Source of the DNA: Rhynchopus sp. YZ270_cl-10
Lineage: Eukaryota > Euglenozoa > Diplonemea > Diplonemida > Diplonemidae
NCBI GenBank assembly: GCA_964035575.1
Contig: OZ037847.1
Span: forward strand, 682,001 to 746,000
Direction: 5' to 3'
DNA: 64,000 nucleotides
Position 1 is the first letter of the stretch. Every line of letters begins with the position of its first letter. Below are positions 8,862 to 18,101 of the stretch, piece after piece. Position numbers and translations under genes: made by a program. The notes below the pieces were generated by a model. That model made no database searches, was not told the DNA's origin, and saw only the letters and a list, made by a program, of their open reading frames with translations.

Positions 8862-11321
8862 CTAGACGGTCCAGTTGTCGCCGGTCCAGTTTCCGGTTCC
8901 GGTGGAGTTGCTGTCAGTCCAGTTGCCAGTCCAGTTGTCTCCAGTCCAGTTTCCAGCTCCGGTGGAGTTGCTGTCAGTCCAGTTGCCGGTCCAGTTGTCG
9001 CCAGTCCAGTTTCCAGCTCCGGTGGAGTTGCTGTCAGTCCAGTTGCCGGTCCAGTTGTCGCCAGTCCAGTTTCCGGTTCCGGTAGAGTTGCTGTCAGTCC
9101 AGTTGCCAGTCCAGTTGTCTCCAGTCCAGTTTCCAGCTCCGGTAGAGTTGCTGTCAGTCCAGTTGCCGGTCCAGTTGTCGCCGGTCCAGTTTCCGGTTCC
9201 GGTAGAGTTGCTGTCAGTCCAGTTGCCGGTCCAGTTGTCGCCAGTCCAGTTTCCAGCTCCGGTGGAGTTGCTGTCAGTCCAGTTGCCGGTCCAGTTGTCG
9301 CCGGTCCAGTTTCCAGCTCCGGTGGAGTTGCTGTCAGTCCAGTTGCCGGTCCAGTTGTCGCCGGTCCAGTTTCCAGCTCCGGTAGAGTTGCTGTCAGTCC
9401 AGTTGCCGGTCCAGTTGTCTCCAGTCCAGTTTCCAGCTCCGGTGGAGTTGCTGTCAGTCCAGTTGCCGGTCCAGTTGTCGCCAGTCCAGTTTCCGGTTCC
9501 GGTAGAGTTGCTGTCAGTCCAGTTGCCAGTCCAGTTGTCTCCAGTCCAGTTTCCAGCTCCGGTAGAGTTGCTGTCAGTCCAGTTGCCGGTCCAGTTGTCT
9601 CCAGTCCAGTTTCCGGTTCCGGTAGAGTTGCTGTCAGTCCAGTTGCCGGTCCAGTTGTCGCCAGTCCAGTTTCCAGCTCCGGTGGAGTTGCTGTCAGTCC
9701 AGTTGCCGGTCCAGTTGTCGCCGGTCCAGTTTCCAGCTCCGGTAGAGTTGCTGTCAGTCCAGTTGCCGGTCCAGTTGTCGCCAGTCCAGTTTCCAGCTCC
9801 GGTGGAGTTGCTGTCAGTCCAGTTGCCGGTCCAGTTGTCTCCAGTCCAGTTTCCGGTTCCGGTAGAGTTGCTGTCAGTCCAGTTGCCGGTCCAGTTGTCT
9901 CCAGTCCAGTTTCCAGCTCCGGTAGAGTTGCTGTCAGTCCAGTTGCCGGTCCAGTTGTCGCCAGTCCAGTTTCCAGCTCCGGTGGAGTTGCTGTCAGTCC
10001 AGTTGCCGGTCCAGTTGTCTCCAGTCCAGTTTCCAGCTCCGGTAGAGTTGCTGTCAGTCCAGTTGCCGGTCCAGTTGTCGCCGGTCCAGTTTCCGGTTCC
10101 GGTAGAGTTGCTGTCAGTCCAGTTGCCGGTCCAGTTGTCGCCGGTCCAGTTTCCAGCTCCGGTGGAGTTGCTGTCAGTCCAGTTGCCGGTCCAGTTGTCG
10201 CCGGTCCAGTTTCCAGCTCCGGTGGAGTTGCTGTCAGTCCAGTTGCCGGTCCAGTTGTCGCCGGTCCAGTTTCCGGTTCCGGTAGAGTTGCTGTCAGTCC
10301 AGTTGCCGGTCCAGTTGTCGCCGGTCCAGTTTCCAGCTCCGGTAGAGTTGCTGTCAGTCCAGTTGCCGGTCCAGTTGTCGCCAGTCCAGTTTCCAGCTCC
10401 GGTGGAGTTGCTGTCAGTCCAGTTGCCGGTCCAGTTGTCTCCAGTCCAGTTTCCGGTTCCGGTAGAGTTGCTGTCAGTCCAGTTGCCGGTCCAGTTGTCG
10501 CCAGTCCAGTTTCCAGCTCCGGTGGAGTTGCTGTCAGTCCAGTTGCCGGTCCAGTTGTCTCCAGTCCAGTTTCCAGCTCCGGTAGAGTTGCTGTCAGTCC
10601 AGTTGCCGGTCCAGTTGTCGCCGGTCCAGTTTCCGGTTCCGGTAGAGTTGCTGTCAGTCCAGTTGCCGGTCCAGTTGTCTCCAGTCCAGTTTCCGGTTCC
10701 GGTAGAGTTGCTGTCAGTCCAGTTGCCGGTCCAGTTGTCGCCAGTCCAGTTTCCAGCTCCGGTAGAGTTGCTGTCAGTCCAGTTGCCGGTCCAGTTGTCG
10801 CCGGTCCAGTTTCCGGTTCCGGTAGAGTTGCTGTCAGTCCAGTTGCCGGTCCAGTTGTCTCCAGTCCAGTTTCCGGTTCCGGTAGAGTTGCTGTCAGTCC
10901 AGTTGCCGGTCCAGTTGTCGCCAGTCCAGTTTCCAGCTCCGGTAGAGTTGCTGTCAGTCCAGTTGCCGGTCCAGTTGTCTCCAGTCCAGTTTCCAGCTCC
11001 GGTAGAGTTGCTGTCAGTCCAGTTGCCATCCGTGCTGTTTGTCGGAGTGGGCGGCAACGGAGGCAACGGCACAGTGGTGTTCGTTGTGTTCGTCATGATC
11101 GGAAGTGTGGCGGAACCAGAGCCACCACCACAGGCACAGCAGGCCTCAAGCGCGACGTGCTCGTTCCTGTAGTCGCTGCCGTAACGCACGCAGTTGTTGT
11201 CACGTGCGTACCACTTGCAGTTGTAGCGGCTGCCGTCAATATCATGCCAGCGCTTGCCCGACTCCTGACGCAGGTCTGTGCATGGCGCAGCAAGCGCAAG
11301 CAGGACAATGGAGGTCAACAT
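8862..11321 (-). CDS. Secreted sequon-repeat glycoprotein
   Basis: 819 residues. A signal peptide (MLTSIVLLALAAP) is followed by a small Cys-rich module (CTDL, YNCKWY, NNCVRYG, then ALEACCACGGG). Its W/C/Y spacing and ACCxCGGG end I associate with secreted proteins of several protist groups (from memory, unnamed). A short Thr/Pro linker (NTTNTTVPLPPLPP) leads into about 36 tandem 20-residue repeats. Each repeat has Asn at positions 2, 7, 11 and 16 in NWT, NWT, NWT and NST sequons, so about 140 N-glycosylation sites. The protein stops within the last repeat (NWTV), with no GPI signal or membrane segment, so it should be soluble or wall-bound. The only amino-acid variation between repeats is Ala/Thr at the last position. 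Confidence 0.85.
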   Translation of the reverse strand: MLTSIVLLALAAPCTDLRQESGKRWHDIDGSRYNCKWYARDNNCVRYGSDYRNEHVALEACCACGGGSGSATLPIMTNTTNTTVPLPPLPPTPTNSTDGNWTDSNSTGAGNWTGDNWTGNWTDSNSTGAGNWTGDNWTGNWTDSNSTGTGNWTGDNWTGNWTDSNSTGTGNWTGDNWTGNWTDSNSTGAGNWTGDNWTGNWTDSNSTGTGNWTGDNWTGNWTDSNSTGTGNWTGDNWTGNWTDSNSTGAGNWTGDNWTGNWTDSNSTGAGNWTGDNWTGNWTDSNSTGTGNWTGDNWTGNWTDSNSTGAGNWTGDNWTGNWTDSNSTGAGNWTGDNWTGNWTDSNSTGTGNWTGDNWTGNWTDSNSTGAGNWTGDNWTGNWTDSNSTGAGNWTGDNWTGNWTDSNSTGTGNWTGDNWTGNWTDSNSTGAGNWTGDNWTGNWTDSNSTGAGNWTGDNWTGNWTDSNSTGAGNWTGDNWTGNWTDSNSTGTGNWTGDNWTGNWTDSNSTGAGNWTGDNWTGNWTDSNSTGAGNWTGDNWTGNWTDSNSTGAGNWTGDNWTGNWTDSNSTGTGNWTGDNWTGNWTDSNSTGAGNWTGDNWTGNWTDSNSTGTGNWTGDNWTGNWTDSNSTGAGNWTGDNWTGNWTDSNSTGAGNWTGDNWTGNWTDSNSTGAGNWTGDNWTGNWTDSNSTGAGNWTGDNWTGNWTDSNSTGTGNWTGDNWTGNWTDSNSTGAGNWTGDNWTGNWTDSNSTGTGNWTGDNWTGNWTDSNSTGAGNWTGDNWTGNWTDSNSTGAGNWTGDNWTGNWTDSNSTGTGNWTGDNWTV
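8868..11026. repeat. 60-bp coding minisatellite, about 36 copies
   Basis: The unit is exactly 60 bp with no length variation. Variable sites are few and nearly all silent: GTCG/GTCT, CCAGT/CCGGT and GGTGG/GGTAG on the plus strand. AGCTCC/GGTTCC changes Ala to Thr; about 13 units carry the Thr form. Because 60 is divisible by three and the unit lacks stops in several frames, long antisense and shifted frames are open by chance. Confidence 0.97.
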
Positions 11322-11786
11322 TGTTGTGTGTGTTTTATCTGTGAGTTTAAGAAGTATGAACGTTACGTGCAGTATTGTACCTCCACAGCACAGACTGTAA
11401 GCCTATGGGCAGTACACTGGGCGTGAAGGGCACACTATTTGACAGATACGAGGAAAATAAGAGAAAGTGCTATGGGTATCGGAGGTTTTCTTTGCTGACA
11501 TATTTGACGGCTTCGTCACTATTCCAACGGAAAGGTGCAGCCGGAAGGGGGTTGGCGAAGGGTTGTGGGATGGGGGTGTGGAGGGGAAGCATCTTCCATC
11601 TCCCCGCTAATCGCTTTGAATGCGAGAGCTCGGTACATAATTTTTTTTTTTTTGGGAAAAATCTTGTTAGATGAATAGCCTCGCTTCACCTGGAAAAACT
11701 TGAGATATGTACATTCACAGAATACACATACATTTGAAGAGGGAAGGCATTGGATTGTAGGTTGGACGCATACCCAATGATTTCTC

Positions 11787-11933
11787 CGCACGGTGGAGTC
11801 TGTCCTGGAAATGTCGGACCCTTTTGTCGGACTCCGAGGGGGTCCGACAGTCGGACTCATGGGGTCCGACTGTCGGACTCAGGGAGTAAGTCTGCTATTT
11901 GCACACCCCAAGCAGGACAGACTGCACCGTGCG
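11787..11933. mobile_element. MITE-like element with 21-bp TIRs
   Basis: Left end CGCACGGTGGAGTCTGTCCTG matches the reverse complement of the right end with one mismatch. The interior has three copies of GTCGGACTC and two GTCCGAC-N-GTCGGAC palindromes. Confidence 0.8.
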
Positions 11934-11966
11934 AGAACGAAAAAAAAAGAAAAGAAAGAAAAGTTG

Positions 11967-12000
11967 AGATGAACCTGAGCCTCGTTGAGCTGACTCACCA
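11967..12000 (-). repeat. Class A hairpin element, diverged
   Basis: GAGATGAACCTGAGCCTCG then GAGCTGACTCACC. The arms have drifted but entry and exit motifs are kept. Confidence 0.5.
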
Positions 12001-12256
12001 AACCGTTTCTATAGGGGGGAAGATGTTGTGCACATCTTCTGGGGGTGTTGGGGAGGATGTTGCATCCAAATCAAAGCAAAATGCTCTTGGAAAGAAGAGG
12101 GGGAGGTGATGAATGAACACACCCAGCCAAAGATAGAGGGTTCTTCTTCCGAAAAGCCTTTGTTTCATTCCAGTTAAGCCCGGTCGGTCCTTTGTCCCGG
12201 GATTTTTGGAGATTTTTGCGGCATCGGTAAAAAGGCGTCAACGCCACCCATTTTTT

Positions 12257-12349
12257 CACGGGTTGTCTACGATCGTACTACGATCGTACTGCGATCAAAA
12301 AAATAGCTACGATCATAAGATATCGTACTGCGATCGTAGGCAACCCGTG
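12257..12349. mobile_element. MITE-like foldback element
   Basis: CACGGGTTGTCTACGATCGTA at the left pairs with the right end, whose reverse complement is CACGGGTTGCCTACGATCGCA. The 93-bp interior repeats TACGATCGTACT. Confidence 0.8.
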
Positions 12350-12490
12350 TTTTTTATAACAATTTTTTGGAAACTAGATGTCTCCTACTGGGGAGGGGGG
12401 TGGGGAGCTTTTCGAATTCGTACATTTTTCGTTGAAAAAAAATTTAAAAAAAAAAATGAAATAAACAAACAAACAAAACAAGAAAAGGTA

Positions 12491-12521
12491 AGATGAACCT
12501 AAGCACCCTGCTTAGTCACCT
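12491..12521 (-). repeat. Class A hairpin element
   Basis: AGATGAACCTAAGC, short loop ACCCT, GCTTAGTCACCT. About 150 bp past the stop of the decarboxylase gene. Confidence 0.7.
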
Positions 12522-12673
12522 CCTGGAGAACAAAAATTGAAACAACTGTGAAAATATTCCACAACATTTCTCGCTAGACTTTTTTTTTTACTTTCGGACA
12601 CTTGGAGGGTTCTCCCTCAACATCCTTAACACCCCCTCCCAAAACCCTAATACTTTCTTTTTATTTCACTGTT

Positions 12674-13861
12674 TTAAATCGATTTGACACCAAGGAAGTC
12701 CATCAGCGCCTTTTTGTTTTGGACAGGGGTGGTGGTGGGACGGCCGATGTCCTTTCTTGCGCCTTTGTTGATTCTGATTTCAATGATGGCGGGGCCTTCT
12801 GTTGCACGAAGCTCTTTGATTGCGTCGTGAGCCTCGGCACGCGACTCGAAGATCCCCTTTCCGATGACCTTGTAGCCAGCGTTCTTGGCGATGGAGGTGA
12901 AGCAGACGTCGAATCCGACGGTTGGCTGGCCTCCGACGGAGTCGTGCGCGCCGTTGTTCAGGATGATGTGCTTGAAGTTCTTGAAGTCGCCGCGCTCTGT
13001 TGCCATTCCACCTACTGTCGCAAGACCACCCAGATGCATGATCGCAGCCCCGTCACCGTCAATGACGAAAACCTGCTTGTCTTTCTTCTCTCTCGCAATC
13101 CCTGCAGCAATCATGCTGCAATGCCCCATGCCTCCAACAGTCAAGAAATCTCTCGAGTGGTTTTTGTCTGTTCCAGCACGGTGCTCGAAGACCTCTCTCG
13201 AAGGCATGCCGGTAGTGCTGACCACTGCATCGGTTGCGTCAATGGTGTTGAGGATTTCTTTGATAGCATCTTCACGGGACATTTCAAAGTCGGTTTTGAC
13301 CTTGGTCTGGAGTGCGTACGGCTCGAAGGTCCCCTTCTTCACGAGAACCGCGAAGGGTGCGGATTTCTCTTTAAAGTGCTTGCGTGCTGTGGCGAGCATT
13401 TCATCGACACCCTCCGCAGTGGAAGGAAGCACTGCGTAGGGGATCTCGCAAGCATCAAGAAGACGGGTCTGAAGGTCTCCCTGGGCAACGTGTTGCGGTT
13501 CGTCCTTCTTGCCAGGCTCGCCACGCCAACCAATGAGAAGAAGCATGGGAACCTGGTAAACCTTTTCGTGGGCAAGCGACAACAGAGGGTTCACGGTGTT
13601 ACCAAACCCAGAGTTCTGCATGTACACACAGGGGGTCGTCCCTGTTGCAATGTGGTGCCCCATCGCCATCCCCACAGCGCTGCCTTCATTTGCTGTGCAC
13701 ACATTGTTCTGTCCTGCAGTGTCCGTGATGTACCCGCAAAGATCCTTCAGAAGCGAGTCGGGAACGCCGAAGTAGTTGGTGATCCCCTCCTCCGTCAGCT
13801 TGTCATAAAGCACATTCGCGGGGAGTGTGCTGCAGAAACGTCTTTGTGCGGTGCGAAGCAT
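12674..13861 (-). CDS. Phosphonopyruvate decarboxylase
   Basis: 395 residues, full length for the family. It converts 3-phosphonopyruvate to phosphonoacetaldehyde and CO2 with thiamine diphosphate and Mg, the step that drives C-P bond formation forward. The N-terminal MLRTAQRRFCST looks like a mitochondrial presequence. E59 (ANEGSAVG) is the TPP-activating glutamate. The Mg/TPP motif runs from GDG (269-271) to NN (302-303, followed by GAHDSVGGQ). The upstream partner PEP mutase and a downstream aminotransferase are not in the window, so this is not a bacterial-style operon. The leader has a pyrimidine tract ending in AG shortly before the ATG, fitting a splice acceptor. Sulfopyruvate decarboxylase is the nearest alternative, but the single-chain length and the HDSVGGQ motif favour this call. 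Confidence 0.88.
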   Translation of the reverse strand: MLRTAQRRFCSTLPANVLYDKLTEEGITNYFGVPDSLLKDLCGYITDTAGQNNVCTANEGSAVGMAMGHHIATGTTPCVYMQNSGFGNTVNPLLSLAHEKVYQVPMLLLIGWRGEPGKKDEPQHVAQGDLQTRLLDACEIPYAVLPSTAEGVDEMLATARKHFKEKSAPFAVLVKKGTFEPYALQTKVKTDFEMSREDAIKEILNTIDATDAVVSTTGMPSREVFEHRAGTDKNHSRDFLTVGGMGHCSMIAAGIAREKKDKQVFVIDGDGAAIMHLGGLATVGGMATERGDFKNFKHIILNNGAHDSVGGQPTVGFDVCFTSIAKNAGYKVIGKGIFESRAEAHDAIKELRATEGPAIIEIRINKGARKDIGRPTTTPVQNKKALMDFLGVKSI

Positions 13862-14238
13862 TGTGTTTTTACGTTTAGTAGCTCTGAATGTGAGGAAGAA
13901 ATTTAATTGAGGTGAAGAAAAGTTGGAGAAGTCGGTGACAAGGGGTACTTTTTTTGACAGATATTTTTTTCTTTGGCGGAGGAAGGGTAAAACGCAAACC
14001 CTGTGTGGTTCGTAGGAAAAAAGGCGGTGTTTGAGCAGTATTACCTTTCCACCCTTTTTCTGCTTTTATTTATTTCTGTAAAGTAGCGGGGGCTTTGCAA
14101 ACAGAGAGACTGACAGATGATAGGCCGTGTGAATGACGTTGACCTGGTGTGGTAAATAAGAATGCGAAGTTACTAATGCAGGTACCTCCTACTGGCCCAC
14201 GATGCCAGCTGGATGAAAGTACAGGAAAAGGTTTAAAA

Positions 14239-14273
14239 AGATGAACACCATCTTCTCATGCTTTAGTCACCTT
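14239..14273 (-). repeat. Class A hairpin element, diverged
   Basis: AGATGAACACCATC, loop, CATGCTTTAGTCACCTT. It continues into GATCACAATCATTATCGGACAG, the extended tail also seen after 17818 and 50681. Confidence 0.55.
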
Positions 14274-14497
14274 TGATCACAATCATTATCGGACAGAATA
14301 AATATATTCAGCACGTCTTCGTGAGCCATTTTTTTTTATTATTTTCTCTCGTTTTTTAAAATGCGCATACAAAGAAAGTACGCTTTACCCGCAAATTACA
14401 TAAAAAAAGGGGGGTTTGCATTTTCACATTATTTTGTTCGCTTCAAAAATTGTTGTTATTGACGTGCAATTATTTCAGAGTTTCTTTTTTTTGAAAG

Positions 14498-14530
14498 GTT
14501 TAGTGTTGACATCCGAGGATGAGCTCCACT
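14498..14530 (-). repeat. Class D hairpin element
   Basis: TTTAGTGTTGACATCCGAGGATGAGCTCCACT: AGTG/CACT outer stem with a CATCC-GA-GGATG core, which here pairs perfectly on both strands. Confidence 0.65.
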
Positions 14531-15221
14531 TTTTTTTTTTTTTTTTTTGCGTAAAATTGGGAATAATTATCTGCTCTTTTTTCTTTATCTAAAATCTATT
14601 GAGGAAATATCTAAAATGTAAACGTACATCGAGGGGTTTGGAGGGAAAGGGAGAGAGGGGGTGGGGATGGGGGGATGGTGAAAGGGTGTGTGACTAAGGA
14701 ACCGTATGGCAGTTCTGCTCCCCATCCTTTTTTGTTGTTGTGTCGACAATAGTCTTACCTTAGTAGTGTGTGGGGTTTTCTAATTTGAATGTTTTTTTTT
14801 GTTCTTCTTTTCAACAGTATTTCTTGGTTAGAGCCGGAAGTCCTTCACCCGATCCGTCATTATGAGGTCAGGGGGAGGGAGGGAGGGTTTTGAGGAAAAA
14901 AAAAAGCGAAGTTGATTTGTAGGTCCCTCTATACGGACCCAAAATTGAGCACCTAACATTGTGCCACCATACATGCAATATCTACTTCACTATTTTTTTG
15001 CAAAAAAAAATTGGGTTTTTATACACCTTTTTTCGAAGACTCTATAAAAAAAGTATTAGTCGATGTCGGGATCAACAAAAAATAATCCTTCTTCTTCTTT
15101 TGGTGTTGTTTTTCCACCCTTCCCTTTAACCCCCTACCTCCCTCAAAACTTGGAACAGTGCAATGCATGCCTCTGCGCACTACACCTTTTAACAAAAGTT
15201 TCTCTTTCTTGAAAACTTGGT

Positions 15222-15264
15222 TTGTATTAGTGTAGTCACCCGAGGATGAAACTCCACTATACAA
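15222..15264 (-). repeat. Class D hairpin element
   Basis: The outer stem is extended to TTGTAT(T)AGTG pairing with CACTATACAA; inner core TCACCC-GA-GGATGA. It lies 32 bp past the kinase stop, so it should be in that gene's 3' region. Confidence 0.75.
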
Positions 15265-15295
15265 AAAACGCTGTTAACTTTTTCTTCTTCCAACA

Positions 15296-16528
15296 TCACA
15301 TCCTCCTTAAACTGTCATCAGGCGTATCGCAGGAGGTGTCCATCATCATCGCAAATCGACCGGCGTCCATAGGGGTACTTCCATTACTGCCTCCTGGCGG
15401 AGTGATGTCGGAGCTGCCTGCCCCTGCTCTAGGTGGGGTGACGCAGAGCGCATCTTCGTCCTCTTCTTCGTACACTTCTGAGTGGAGAAGATTGCATGCA
15501 GGGGCCTCCTTGTAGAAAGGGTTCGCAAGCACTGTAAACGGCGAGGGACGCACCGCAGGCTGCAGATGCAGCAGGTCCGCGAGCAACGGAACCTCGGCAA
15601 GGTGCTCACGAATCTCCGACTCCGGCTTTTCCTTCAGCGACAGATCATAGAACGGCAGCGACTCCTCGGGGTCCACCCCGTGGATTGGATGCGGGAACGG
15701 CCCGGTCGCGGTACAGCACATACTCCACAACGCATGAAGCGACCCGAAATTGAAAGGGTTCTCCCCCAGAAGACACTCCAAAAACAGCACACCCAAACAC
15801 CACTGATCCGTCTCAAAACAGCGCCCACTCTTTTTAACCCCGATCAACGCTTCTGGTGTGCGGTATCCTTGGGTAGTACTCTTCGGCACTGCAAGAACTG
15901 TGTTGGCACTGCCAAAATCAGCGATTTTGATGGTTTCACGCTTTAACAGGATGTTTGAAGGCTTTAAATCACCGTGGGTAATGTTGAGACGCGCGAACTG
16001 GGCGAGACCTTGCGAAATCGATTTGAGGAGGTGGCGGGATTCGAGGAGGGTTAACCGCTTTTTATGGCGGAGAACGGTTTGGAGGTCTTGGGTCATTAAT
16101 TCAAGCACGATACCATCACTGCATCTTCCGTACGCAATACCTAGCATGGGAATGATGTTGCTGTGCAGACCACTGTTCTGGATGAGCTGCAACGTCGCAA
16201 CCTCATGCCGAATGCTGGCTCCGGTTTTCACTGCAACAAGGCTGGTCTCTGCTCTGCATTGAAACACTTTCCCATATCCCCCTTCTGCAATGACACTGCT
16301 GCTCGGATGGTTCAACAAAGACTCCAAGTCATAAGTAGGCAAATCCCCCATTGCAATAGGCGACTCCATCCCCGGAGACAGCTCCACACCCCTCTGAGGC
16401 GTCCCCACAGCCTGTGAAAAGGAGGGCGACAGATCGGACCCTCCCTTCAACAAAGACCGTGACTCATCATTCAAATCGATTCTCGTTGCAGAGAATGGAG
16501 AGGATGGGGATGGGGAGGAATTGTCCAT
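15296..16528 (-). CDS. Protein kinase, CMGC-like
   Basis: 410 residues. The glycine loop is GGYGKVF (83-89), the lysine VAVK (K101) and the helix-C glutamate RHEV (E109). The catalytic loop is HGDLKPSNIL (D177, K179, N182), with DFG at 194-196. The activation segment ends GYRTPEAL, close to the CDK/CMGC pattern. So all catalytic residues are present, but the HRD arginine is Gly, which weakens the usual contact with a phosphorylated activation loop. The N-terminal 75 and C-terminal 60 residues are Ser/Pro/acid-rich, with several SP sites, and probably regulatory. Which CMGC subfamily it belongs to cannot be told here. No intron is seen. Confidence 0.85.
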   Translation of the reverse strand: MDNSSPSPSSPFSATRIDLNDESRSLLKGGSDLSPSFSQAVGTPQRGVELSPGMESPIAMGDLPTYDLESLLNHPSSSVIAEGGYGKVFQCRAETSLVAVKTGASIRHEVATLQLIQNSGLHSNIIPMLGIAYGRCSDGIVLELMTQDLQTVLRHKKRLTLLESRHLLKSISQGLAQFARLNITHGDLKPSNILLKRETIKIADFGSANTVLAVPKSTTQGYRTPEALIGVKKSGRCFETDQWCLGVLFLECLLGENPFNFGSLHALWSMCCTATGPFPHPIHGVDPEESLPFYDLSLKEKPESEIREHLAEVPLLADLLHLQPAVRPSPFTVLANPFYKEAPACNLLHSEVYEEEDEDALCVTPPRAGAGSSDITPPGGSNGSTPMDAGRFAMMMDTSCDTPDDSLRRM

Positions 16529-17197
16529 TTGAAAATGGGGTTTTTCGGGGGTTTTCTAAGATAGTGTGATGATAGAGGTTGAAAGGAAGTTGGAGGGGTT
16601 TTGTGTAATGAATCGAAAAGCGCTGAAAATATGTTGGTTTCAAGAAGTTGCTAATACAATTTCAAGCTTTTTTGTGGATTCTTTTTTTGAAAAAAAAATA
16701 CCATTATAACATCTAGGGAAACTCAAACTCAAAACTAGACGGGATTTTGTGTGAATTTCCGACGAAATGCGGAAACTAAAACTGATGTGAGTAAATAAAA
16801 AGAGGGGGAAAAGGGAGGGTGGTGGGTTTCTTTGTAAAGGTATGGAGGGGAAGGTGGGGTGAGGAGCTCTACGCCTTCCCTAATCATTCAGTTGTCGCAA
16901 CCTTTTTCTCCAATAAATCAAAACACATCCCACCCCCCACTACCCCATACCCCGTTTGCACAATACACGGAGCGCACAGTTGTGCAAAAAAAAAAGGAAC
17001 TAAACACGGGTGGTCCAAAAAAAAAAATCTCGTCACGAAAAAATGTGCAGTTTTATTTTTCCCTCATTAGGGAGAATGAGAACAGAAGGAGGGAAGGAGG
17101 AGGGGAAAAAAAACGAGGTGTCTACTTTGGTGGTGTCGGCTGCCATTCGTGTGAATAGAAGGAGTTCTTATTGATTTTTTCTTTTTTTGGATAAATT

Positions 17198-17249
17198 GGA
17201 GTAGTGTAGTTGCTTCGGTTGTGTTGCCACAGTTGTGCAAATCTCCGCT
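17198..17249 (-). repeat. Class D hairpin element, long form
   Basis: GGAGTAGTGTAGTTGC then TTGTGTTGCCACAG then TGTGCAAATCTCC. It is over 90 percent identical to the copy at 18374, which lies in an intron. Confidence 0.75.
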
Positions 17250-17784
17250 TTCCAAAAGTTCACTCACGAATTTTTGAATTTTTTTTGGATAACTTCGATG
17301 TATTTGTACAGACTGGACGTAAAGGAATACAAAGATGTAGCTGAGACCCAAAATTTTGACCTTTTTTTTGACATTGGGTGTGTTGCTAAAGTTAGATGTA
17401 ACAGAAGGAAAAATTGGCAAGACCATTACAGCTTTCTCGCGAGCCTTGACATGAAATACAAAGCCTTCTCTACATCATGAGAAAGAACAAAAAAGAAAAA
17501 CAGAAAAGAAACCTTCTACCAAAGTGGCCTCGTTTTCCCCCCTCAATCTCCCCCAAAAAATGCACAGTTTTTTATTCCATCTTGAATTAGAGATATTATT
17601 GGACACACGCTACCCCCACTCTCATGTACAAAGAGTACATTCTACCCACAGCCCTCTCTACCCGCCTCTAACATATTGACGGAATTGCTGCATAGGGAAG
17701 TCGGCGGGTATGCTGAATTTTCTGCTTGAGCTTCCTGTAGTGTGGGGGGGTGAGGTTTTGAGCTGAGACCTAAGAAAAGTTTAT

Positions 17785-17818
17785 AAGATGACCCCAAGCC
17801 TCTCGTGCTTAGTCACTT
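17785..17818 (-). repeat. Class A hairpin element
   Basis: AAGATGACCCCAAGC, loop CTCTCGT, GCTTAGTCACTT, followed by an extended tail ATCATATTCGTTATCGTACA and CATCAGCTG. Confidence 0.8.
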
Positions 17819-18101
17819 TATCATATTCGTTATCGTACAGCATCAGCTGCGCTGGCACCTAAATGTTATGCAATTTTTGGTTGTATATGTGAAGTGCGTA
17901 TAAGAGTACAATGTACTCTCTATGAAGCTGACAGGACAATAGACCACGAGGGAATCGTGGTGTGATTCATCATGATGGATTCGGAGAGGGGTTAATGAAA
18001 AAAAGTGTTGAAAAACTAAAAAAAAAATGGTTGGTTCTCTCTTGGCTGTTTTTTGGATTCGGATGGGGGTGTTTGGGTTAAAAAATAGTAGGTTTTCCCG
18101 T

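Larger units (their letters stand above)
11322..12673. other. Spacer with two MITE-like elements and two hairpins
   Basis: No gene is supported. It holds TIR elements 11787-11933 and 12257-12349 and class A hairpins at 11967 and 12491, separated by A/T-rich DNA. Confidence 0.65.
13862..15295. other. AT-rich spacer with three hairpin elements
   Basis: No gene is supported. Class A at 14239 and class D at 14498 and 15222, plus long A/T runs and a poly-T of about 19 at 14531. Confidence 0.65.
16529..18101. other. AT-rich spacer with two hairpin elements
   Basis: No gene is supported. Class D (long form) at 17198, class A at 17785, and a fragment GAAATACAAAGCC near 17453 that recurs at 50310. 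Confidence 0.6.

Noticed and set aside
8729-11029. Long antisense and shifted open frames (about 765 codons each) over the 60-bp repeat
   Set aside because: They are open only because the unit is a multiple of three without stops in those frames. They lack a signal peptide or non-repeat domain, whereas the minus-strand 8862-11321 frame has both.
12602-13906. 434-codon plus-strand frame over the decarboxylase
   Set aside because: Antisense shadow; the minus strand encodes a complete enzyme with its motifs.
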